From Planctomycetota bacterium (GTDB lineage: Bacteria > Planctomycetota > Planctomycetia > Pirellulales > Pirellulaceae), in the NCBI GenBank assembly GCA_019347795.1, contig JAHWKS010000311.1, forward strand, positions 1-6,729: a stretch of DNA of 6,729 bases, written 5' to 3'. A program made the translations under genes and the position numbers. Shown here piece by piece: positions 1-5,342 of the stretch (its first letter is position 1; each line of letters starts with the position of its first letter). The notes beneath the pieces are model-generated. The model saw only the letters and a list, made by a program, of their open reading frames with translations. It was not told the DNA's origin and searched no databases.

Positions 1-943
1 GAAGTTGCTCGAGAACCACGTCGCAGGAGTCCTCCCACGAGCCGTCGTGGATCACCTGCAACACTTCCTCGGTCGCCTTGGCGTCGGGCTTGCCGTCGAG
101 CCAGTTGGCGGGGATCTTCTGGGCCAGCTCCTGATTCCGGCGCCACGGGCGATCCGGCTCAAGGTCGCTCGACGCCGGGTTCGGCTCATCGCTGTGGTTC
201 AACAGAGCGTACGCCAGCGAACGCACCACCGGCTCGGAATGTTGCCAGCCGATGCAGTTCAGGGTTCGCCAACTGTTGGCGACGAAGATCGCCTTATGGC
301 CGATGCTGCGGAAGTCGCGGCAGCCATAGCGGAAGAACATCTCGTAGACCTGCGCCGCGCCGGCGTTGCGGGCGAGGGAAGCGACCGCCGCATCGGCCGC
401 CTCCACGTCCCACTGTTGCATCGCCTCCTGGAACATCTCCGGCGCCCGCGTGGCCGAGGGGACCTTCGCTTCATCGACCGCCGCCATCGTCCAGCCGCGC
501 TCCCGCTCATCCTGGGCTTGCGCCGACTTGAAGTAATCGATCGCCCAAAAGATCGGAAGCCAGCGATCGCTGTCCGGCCCGGCCAAGCTCGCCAGGTGAG
601 CGGAATTCACCACCAGCACCGCGTGAAACTTGAATCCCACGCTCGGCCGCGGCTCCACGTTCCGCACGCCCGCCAGCATCAGTGCGGCGAGAACCTCTTG
701 ATAACTCGTCCCTTGATGGATCTTCTCGGCGACTTTCTCCAGCAGCGAGTCGCGATGCGTCTCTTCCAACAGCCGCACCAGCGGCTCGATCTCCGGCCGG
801 AACCGCACGACATTCGGATCGAGCTTCGCCTCGTCGGCCGACACCGGCCGCAGCTTGGAAAGAAAACCCAGGTCTCCAAGACCCAGCAGCGCCCCGGCGG
901 CGCCGGCCTGCAAAAAGCGACGACGATTGGTTTCCGCGAACAT
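1..943 (-). CDS. Tat-exported protein of unknown function (C-terminus cut by window edge)
   Basis: This frame reads for 314 codons without a stop and leaves the window at its 3' end. The ATG at 943-941 is chosen because a strong Shine-Dalgarno sequence lies 4 nt upstream and the protein then begins with a twin-arginine signal: NRRRFLQ at residues 6-12, a hydrophobic stretch at about 13-28, and a possible cleavage site after VSA (34-36). The mature part is mostly helical-looking, with no cysteine motif or membrane segment. Recognisable blocks are MLAGVRNVEPRPSVGFKFH (89-107), RWLPIFWAIDYFK (127-139), GHKAIFVANSWRTL (215-228) and GWQHSEPVVRSLAYALL (232-248). I recall similar blocks in planctomycete hypothetical proteins but know no function. 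The regularly spaced histidines (H107, H116, H216, H235) could bind a metal or cofactor, which is inference. It follows the enolase-superfamily gene by 120 bp and may be its own transcription unit. Confidence 0.85.
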   Translation of the reverse strand, partial: MFAETNRRRFLQAGAAGALLGLGDLGFLSKLRPVSADEAKLDPNVVRFRPEIEPLVRLLEETHRDSLLEKVAEKIHQGTSYQEVLAALMLAGVRNVEPRPSVGFKFHAVLVVNSAHLASLAGPDSDRWLPIFWAIDYFKSAQAQDERERGWTMAAVDEAKVPSATRAPEMFQEAMQQWDVEAADAAVASLARNAGAAQVYEMFFRYGCRDFRSIGHKAIFVANSWRTLNCIGWQHSEPVVRSLAYALLNHSDEPNPASSDLEPDRPWRRNQELAQKIPANWLDGKPDAKATEEVLQVIHDGSWEDSCDVVLEQL

Positions 944-1063
944 GAATCCCTCCCTCGGAATTAACCGAAATGCGATGGCGGCAACAAAACCCGCGACGAA
1001 CGTGGAGCGGCGTCACCCGCCTATTATCCACATTTCCGGGCGCAATGCACGTTTTCGCGCGGA
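944..1063. other. 120-bp intergenic gap between Tat-protein and enolase-superfamily genes
   Basis: This gap separates the enolase-superfamily stop codon (TAA at 1066-1064) from the Tat-protein start. Apart from the Shine-Dalgarno site next to the start, I see no convincing content. There is no GC-rich hairpin with a T-run, and no clear -35/-10 pair. A GATAAT-like hexamer on the minus strand (around 1022-1028) lacks a well-spaced -35 partner. Its size and the separate strong ribosome-binding site allow an independent promoter here but do not prove one. Confidence 0.5.
948..956 (-). promoter_or_regulatory. Strong Shine-Dalgarno site of the Tat-signal protein gene
   Basis: The minus strand reads GAGGGAGGG, ending 4 nt before the ATG at 943-941. 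This purine-rich stretch closely matches the anti-Shine-Dalgarno sequence, is the best ribosome-binding site in the window, and fixes the start of the Tat-signal protein. Confidence 0.7.
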
Positions 1064-2197
1064 TTATCGGTACCGCTTCGCCTCACCTGCGAAGCGGGCG
1101 AGCTTGTCGCGGTCCAGCTCGATTCCCAGGCCCGGCGAGTCGGGGATCTTGAGAAAACCATCCGCGTCGGGCGCAAGCGGCTCCGTGGTCAAATGCTCGA
1201 CGTAGGCGCAGGGGGTGAGAAACTCGACATAGCGGGCCACCGGAATCGCGGCGGCGAATTGGAGATCGGCCGCCAGGCCGACGGCCGTGTTCCATCCGTG
1301 CGGGACGATCTGGATGTTGTGATCGAAGGCCGACCAGGCGATGCGGCGCGACTCGCTCAAGCCGCCGTTCTTGGTGCAGTCGGGCTGGAGGATGTCGACC
1401 GCCCGTCGTTCGATCCACGGCTGGAATGATTGCCGCCGCGTGAGCACTTCGCCGCCGGCGATCGGAACCGGCGAGACGCGCGTCAGCTCCGTATAGCCCG
1501 CGAGGTCGTCGGGCGGGAGCGGCTCCTCGAACCACGTGATGTCGTAGCCGGCCAACATCTTCGCTGTCTCGCGGGCCCAGTTCGTCCCATGCGGCCAGAA
1601 CTGCTCGCTGCCGCCGGCGTCCACCATCAACTCGACTTTGTCCCCCACGGTTTGCCGGGCGGTGCGAACCAGCAGTTCGTCGAACTTGCGATCGCGCCTT
1701 CCGAAAGGACGCCAGCCCATCTTGATCGCGCGGAAGCCGCGCTCGACGACGCTCTCCAGCATCCGCGCCAGCGGCGCCGGCTCGTCGAAGAGGATCGAGC
1801 CGTACGGCTTAATCCGATCGCGATAGTTTCCGCCCAGCAGTCGCGACACCGGCTGCCCGCACGCCCGGCCCATCAGATCCCAGAGAGCGATGTCGATGCC
1901 GCTGATGGCGTGCTCCACTGCGCCGCCGCGGCCCTGCCAGAAGGCGCTTTGCCGCAGCTTCTCCGAGACCCGCTCCGGCTCGACTCCCGACTCGCCTTTC
2001 AGCAACGGCCACAGCAGCTCGACCGCCCCGGCCACCAAAGCGCCCGATGTGAAGCAGCTCCCCCAGCCCGAGAGCCCTTCATCGGTCCGCACCTCGACCA
2101 GCGTATGCAAATTCTCCTGCGGCTCATGCCCCTGCGGCCACCCGCCGTCCACCGTGCCGCCGATCAGCGGCGTGAGCTCCAATTCGACGATCTTCAC
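1064..2197 (-). CDS. Enolase-superfamily enzyme, mandelate racemase/muconate lactonizing type (probable sugar-acid dehydratase)
   Basis: The 377-aa protein has the normal full length of the family: an N-terminal capping domain (about 1-125) followed by a TIM barrel. Metal ligands are visible at D193 (VDAGG), E224 (WFEEPL) and E250 (IAGGE). The mandelate-racemase-type Asp-His dyad is D273 (QPDCTKNGG) and H300 (VPHGW), and E325 (YVEFLT) matches the electrophilic Glu. The second-strand motif is K159-M-G161, so the first lysine of the usual KxK is kept and the second is glycine. Family knowledge says such enzymes abstract the proton alpha to a carboxylate using Mg2+. With an intact His-Asp dyad, an acid-sugar dehydratase is the best guess, but the substrate cannot be read from sequence. 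The GTG start at 2197-2195 is supported by GGGAG 7 nt upstream and the family-typical N-terminus KIVELELTPL. It follows the Uma2 gene by 24 bp, which suggests cotranscription. Confidence 0.93.
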   Translation of the reverse strand: MKIVELELTPLIGGTVDGGWPQGHEPQENLHTLVEVRTDEGLSGWGSCFTSGALVAGAVELLWPLLKGESGVEPERVSEKLRQSAFWQGRGGAVEHAISGIDIALWDLMGRACGQPVSRLLGGNYRDRIKPYGSILFDEPAPLARMLESVVERGFRAIKMGWRPFGRRDRKFDELLVRTARQTVGDKVELMVDAGGSEQFWPHGTNWARETAKMLAGYDITWFEEPLPPDDLAGYTELTRVSPVPIAGGEVLTRRQSFQPWIERRAVDILQPDCTKNGGLSESRRIAWSAFDHNIQIVPHGWNTAVGLAADLQFAAAIPVARYVEFLTPCAYVEHLTTEPLAPDADGFLKIPDSPGLGIELDRDKLARFAGEAKRYR

Positions 2198-2204
2198 GGA
2201 GACG

Positions 2205-2209
2205 CTCCC
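2205..2209 (-). promoter_or_regulatory. Shine-Dalgarno site supporting the GTG start of the enolase-superfamily gene
   Basis: The minus strand reads GGGAG 7 nt before the GTG at 2197-2195. No ATG, GTG or TTG occurs in frame between this start and the upstream in-frame TAA (2224-2222, which is also the Uma2 stop), so the GTG is the earliest possible start. Confidence 0.55.
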
Positions 2210-2221
2210 GCGAAGCGCGGC

Positions 2222-2890
2222 TTAGCGCTTCGCCAACTCATCGACGAAAACCTGGTGCGAAGGATCCTCAATCCCTTTCTGCAGCACGTCCAGCACTCGG
2301 CGGCCATCGAGCCGCAAAAGCGCGGATGGATCGAGCCATAACCCCGGGAAGACGCGGGAACAGAGGATTCCATCGTCGCGAGCTTCCAAGTCTCGATAGG
2401 CGCCGTCCTCGAGCACAAACCACCGCACCGCGCTTTCTCGCAGGAGTACGGCGACGTACTCCAACACACCCGCCCGCTCATAGTCGCGGCGTTTGGCGTG
2501 CATGTCGATAGCGTCGGCGCTGGCGGCCACTTCAACAATCAGTTCAGGCGGTCCGGTCAAAAAGTCATCGTCGGAGACGTAGGATCGGCCGCCACAGTCG
2601 GCGTCGATGCATAATACCCCGTCTGGTTCGGGTTCGCTGCGCTTTCCGAGCAATGTCGTGGGACTATTGCTTGCAGTGACGCCCGGCGTATTCGCCCGAT
2701 AGACGCCAAGCCAGCCAACCGCCGCGGCGTGCATTTCCCCGTGCGCCAGGGTGACGCGCCCTCGTACGAAGACGATCCCGCCGATCAACTCCGCGCGAAA
2801 ATCTTCCGGGCTGGCGCAGTAACGCTCGTGAAACGCATGCTGGCTTAGGTGATCGCCGTTCTCCAATCGCGGCAGTAACTGCTGAACCAT
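2222..2890 (-). CDS. Uma2 family (DUF820) PD-(D/E)XK nuclease-like protein
   Basis: The 222-aa protein shows the Uma2 layout. An N-terminal ELIGG block (34-38) is followed by a histidine pair in AHGEMHAAA (H50, H54), EPEPDGVL with the proposed catalytic D90, ELIVEVAAS with E120, and a lysine/arginine helix KRRDYERAGVLEY (from K133) that may supply the third active-site residue. The tail, including RVFPGLWLDPSALL (179-192), is longer than in the ~190-aa family members and resembles planctomycete versions I recall. The fold class is established as restriction-endonuclease-like, but cellular roles of Uma2 proteins are mostly unknown and many occur as numerous paralogues. The ATG at 2890-2888 sits 9 bp after the hydrolase gene, and its GAGG ribosome-binding site overlaps that gene's TGA, so translational coupling is likely. 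No toxin, methylase or other defence partner is adjacent. Confidence 0.9.
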   Translation of the reverse strand: MVQQLLPRLENGDHLSQHAFHERYCASPEDFRAELIGGIVFVRGRVTLAHGEMHAAAVGWLGVYRANTPGVTASNSPTTLLGKRSEPEPDGVLCIDADCGGRSYVSDDDFLTGPPELIVEVAASADAIDMHAKRRDYERAGVLEYVAVLLRESAVRWFVLEDGAYRDLEARDDGILCSRVFPGLWLDPSALLRLDGRRVLDVLQKGIEDPSHQVFVDELAKR

Positions 2891-2895
2891 GGCGT

Positions 2896-2901
2896 TTCCT
2901 C
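2896..2901 (-). promoter_or_regulatory. Shine-Dalgarno site of the Uma2 gene, overlapping the upstream stop codon
   Basis: The minus strand reads GAGGAA, 5 nt before the Uma2 ATG. Its GA bases are part of the TGA (2902-2900) that ends the hydrolase gene. Ribosomes finishing the hydrolase therefore stop on top of the Uma2 ribosome-binding site, an arrangement typical of coupled translation. Confidence 0.65.
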
Positions 2902-5194
2902 ACTCGCCCCCCGGCGGCGGCCAATCCAGGTGCTTGTGGAGGAAAGCGAACGTGCCTTTGCCGTTAATCGTGTGGGGGCCGACGAACCATTCGATCTCCA
3001 CGCGGTCGCCGATCCCCAGCCGGGCCTGATAGAGGTTGCGGACCTTGGCGAACTCATACGCGACCGCCTCGTCTGAGGAGACGCCGTCAAAGTGGCCGCG
3101 CTCCACCATGAACGGCCGCGGGCAAATCAGGGCCGCCATCTCGGCGTAGTTGAAGGTGCTGCCCAGGTCGAACTCAAAAATCTCGTATTCGCCCGTCCAG
3201 ACGTAGCTGTAGGGCGCCCGGGTCGAGGCGTTCTTCCAGACCCATTCATTAAAGTCGGCGGAGCAGATCGAGAGCTTGTACTCCGGCACGAGCGGCGGGA
3301 TGCGCATCGCACTCTTGCCGCCGTACGAAAGGCCGTAGAAACCGATCCGCTCGGGATCGACCATCTCCAGCGACGACAGCCACGCCACAATCTGCTGGTG
3401 CTGCGGCACGATCACCGAAAAGAGCGTCTTCTTGATCGGGTTCGCCTTCCGCTGCAGCGTGCGGAAGCGGTCTTTGAAGATGTAGAGGTTCTGGGGGGCG
3501 AACGTGACAAAGCCCCGCTCGGCCAGCTTGGAGGCGAAGTCGTGATACGCCCGATGATCGCCGGTGACCACGTCCTGCGGCCTTCCTTCCAGTCCGTGCT
3601 GGCAAACGACCACGGGACGCCGCTCGCCGGCCGGGATGTCCTTGGGAACGCAGAGGATGCCGTACGCGATCACATCGGGAAATACGTCGAGCACCACCTC
3701 GTAGCCCGTCCACTTCGGCTCGTCGTACGCCTTGCGAGAGCGGGGGTTCGGCGGCAGCTTTTCGATGTCGAAGCAGCCGATCGTCTCATTGCGAAAGTAG
3801 TCGCGATACCACTCGACCGACTCCCGGTACTTGTCCAGCGAGCCAGTGTCGAGCTTCTTCATGAACTCCGCCCGCACGTAGGGGCTTTCGCTCAAGAGAT
3901 CCTGATTGTGCCGGTCGATCTCGTGCATCTGCCGCGCGTGGCGGCGCTTTGAATCGAACTTGGACAAGAGAAACTGCGGCGCGGGACCGAGCTCCATGAG
4001 GGCGGCGTCCGGCGAAAGGCCGCGGAGAAACGCCTCGAGCGCCGCGGGGGAAGTGAAGTCTCCCTCCCCTTCGCCGCTGACGGTCAGCTCCGGCCACGGC
4101 GCCGGAACGAGCGACGACGGCGTCAGTTTCGTCGCCCGCTCGACCTCCTTCTTCACCGCGGCCAGGCCGGGCGTCGCCAGCCGGGCCGGCGCGCCCCCTT
4201 CGCTGGGAAGCGTCAACTCGGGACCACGGGCCGCTTCGATCACCAGCGACCGCGGCGCGATCATCGACGCCAGCTCTGCATCGCCGAACTGCTCCAACAG
4301 TCCGTACGCGTTGCGGTCGAGCGGCTCCTGCCAGATGTTCTGCCGGGAGTCGAAGTACCCGCTCACCAGCGCCGCATCGATTCGCGTGTCGAGCGCCGCC
4401 GCATACAGCGCGAGCAGTCCCCCTTCGCCCCAACCGACGACGCCGATCCGCGGATCGCCTTCGCCGGCCTCCTTCTCAAACCAATCGACGCCCGCGAAGA
4501 TCTTTTGCAGCTCATAGCCAATGAGGTGCCGCCCCAACTCGAACGCGGGGCGATAGAGGTACTCGCGGCTGGTGAGGTTCGCCCGGCCATTGCGCTTCTC
4601 GAGCTTGCGGTTGATGAGCATCGGCACGAGCACGCGGCAGCCGCTTTCCGCCAGGCGCCGGGCGTATTGCGACTCGGGCGGAACGCCCTCAACCAATCCC
4701 GCGATCGCCTCGGGCGTGAGATCGGCGTCGGGCACGGCGATCACATCCGCCGCCGGCTCGCGATCGATCGGCGTGAGAAGCAAGCCTTCGGCATGCACGT
4801 CGCCGAAAGCCGGCCAGCGAACGGCGAACACGCGGAAGCCTTCGCCGCGACCGACCAGCGCGGGCTCCCGGGTCGTGCCCAGTAGCTCCAGCCCCTCGAA
4901 CGGGACGCGAGCGTCGCGCACGCCGAGAACATGCCTCAGCCGCTTCCGGTTCGGCTCGATCGACTTGTCGTACGCCTCGGGCGAGGCCCCGTCGCGGTCC
5001 CAATGCTCCGCACGCCGCTGGATCGAATTCTCCAACTCGCGGAGGAGAAACCGATCGACGCCATCCACCAACCGTGAAGCGATATCGCCCTCCCACGTGA
5101 GCGGCGCCGTCCCGGGAAGCGGCGCCGCTTCCTCAGCAAGTGAGGGGAACCACCACAGAAGCAAACACGCGGCTATCAGGGAGGCGCGAATCAT
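2900..5194 (-). CDS. Secreted tandem alpha/beta-hydrolase (esterase-like), first domain lacking the catalytic serine
   Basis: The 764-aa protein starts with a Sec signal peptide (basic MIR, hydrophobic 5-17, likely cleavage after SLA at 18-20), so it probably acts in the periplasm or outside. Two alpha/beta-hydrolase domains follow. Domain 1 (about 100-320) has the elbow G254-W-G-E-G258, where glycine 256 replaces the serine. Domain 2 (about 490-764) has an oxyanion-type CQHG (531-534), nucleophile S623 in GLSYGG, a probable acid D703 in GHFDG, and H741 in VGPHTING, giving a complete triad. The strands before the elbows match (PRIGVVGWGEGG and ERIGFYGLSYGG). The architecture resembles acetyl-xylan-esterase/dienelactone-hydrolase-like proteins (Abhydrolase_7 type). 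The substrate is unknown, and a carbohydrate ester is a guess. No good Shine-Dalgarno sequence precedes the ATG (5194-5192), but no in-frame ATG lies upstream and the signal peptide supports this start. It is the first gene of the three-gene unit. Confidence 0.9.
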   Translation of the reverse strand: MIRASLIAACLLLWWFPSLAEEAAPLPGTAPLTWEGDIASRLVDGVDRFLLRELENSIQRRAEHWDRDGASPEAYDKSIEPNRKRLRHVLGVRDARVPFEGLELLGTTREPALVGRGEGFRVFAVRWPAFGDVHAEGLLLTPIDREPAADVIAVPDADLTPEAIAGLVEGVPPESQYARRLAESGCRVLVPMLINRKLEKRNGRANLTSREYLYRPAFELGRHLIGYELQKIFAGVDWFEKEAGEGDPRIGVVGWGEGGLLALYAAALDTRIDAALVSGYFDSRQNIWQEPLDRNAYGLLEQFGDAELASMIAPRSLVIEAARGPELTLPSEGGAPARLATPGLAAVKKEVERATKLTPSSLVPAPWPELTVSGEGEGDFTSPAALEAFLRGLSPDAALMELGPAPQFLLSKFDSKRRHARQMHEIDRHNQDLLSESPYVRAEFMKKLDTGSLDKYRESVEWYRDYFRNETIGCFDIEKLPPNPRSRKAYDEPKWTGYEVVLDVFPDVIAYGILCVPKDIPAGERRPVVVCQHGLEGRPQDVVTGDHRAYHDFASKLAERGFVTFAPQNLYIFKDRFRTLQRKANPIKKTLFSVIVPQHQQIVAWLSSLEMVDPERIGFYGLSYGGKSAMRIPPLVPEYKLSICSADFNEWVWKNASTRAPYSYVWTGEYEIFEFDLGSTFNYAEMAALICPRPFMVERGHFDGVSSDEAVAYEFAKVRNLYQARLGIGDRVEIEWFVGPHTINGKGTFAFLHKHLDWPPPGGE

Positions 5195-5342
5195 GGCGAA
5201 TGCGACAACGGAGGCAAAATCTTCGGGCGCGACGTGCGAAACCGCAAGCGACCACGCTTGCGGCCAGCGCGCTGCGGAACCTACCGAGTCAGCTTAACAC
5301 GGATACGCCCCCAATGCCGCACTCATCCTCGCCGCCCGCGAA
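5195..5342. other. 148-bp intergenic gap between response regulator and hydrolase genes
   Basis: This gap follows the regulator's TGA and precedes the hydrolase ATG. Its only clear structure is the hairpin at 5242-5263. I looked on the minus strand for a -24/-12 sigma-54 promoter (GG and GC 10 nt apart, TGGCAC/TTGC-like) and for a -35/-10 pair and saw neither. There is no strong ribosome-binding site before the hydrolase start. Confidence 0.5.
5242..5263 (-). terminator. Perfect 9-bp-stem hairpin; possible terminator or REP-like palindrome
   Basis: On the plus strand CCGCAAGCG (5242-5250) is followed by the loop ACCA and then CGCTTGCGG (5255-5263), an exact reverse complement. In the minus direction the stem is followed only by TTTCGC, a short T-run, so it is at best a weak intrinsic terminator 79 nt after the regulator stop. 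It lies 47 nt before the hydrolase ATG and could instead be a leader hairpin. A dispersed repeat unit is also possible, since short GC-rich palindromes of this kind are common between bacterial genes. The structure is certain and its role is not. Confidence 0.45.

Noticed and set aside
5..964. 319-aa open frame on the plus strand
   Set aside because: It lies antisense to the Tat-signal protein, has an Arg/His/Pro/Leu-rich composition with no domain, and is explained by the GC-rich third codon positions of the minus-strand gene.
978..993. GG-N10-GC spacing on the minus strand upstream of the Tat-protein gene, as in sigma-54 promoters
   Set aside because: Only the two dinucleotides match. The surrounding bases (GGTTTT and CCGCC) do not resemble TGGCAC and TTGCA, so chance is the better explanation.
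2198..2224. Uma2 and enolase-superfamily genes share a reading frame, separated by one stop codon and eight codons, hinting at a broken fusion or readthrough
   Set aside because: Each protein has complete family-typical ends, the downstream gene has its own ribosome-binding site and GTG start, and sharing a frame has a one-in-three chance.
1430..2341. 303-aa open frame on the plus strand
   Set aside because: It runs antisense across the enolase-superfamily gene and into the Uma2 gene, with shadow-like composition and no recognisable motif.
3092..3952. 286-aa open frame on the plus strand
   Set aside because: It lies wholly antisense to the second hydrolase domain, whose catalytic motifs make the minus strand clearly the coding one.
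4572..5297. 241-aa open frame on the plus strand reaching into the intergenic gap
   Set aside because: It is a Ser/Arg/Ala-rich shadow of the hydrolase N-terminus, with no ribosome-binding site or domain.
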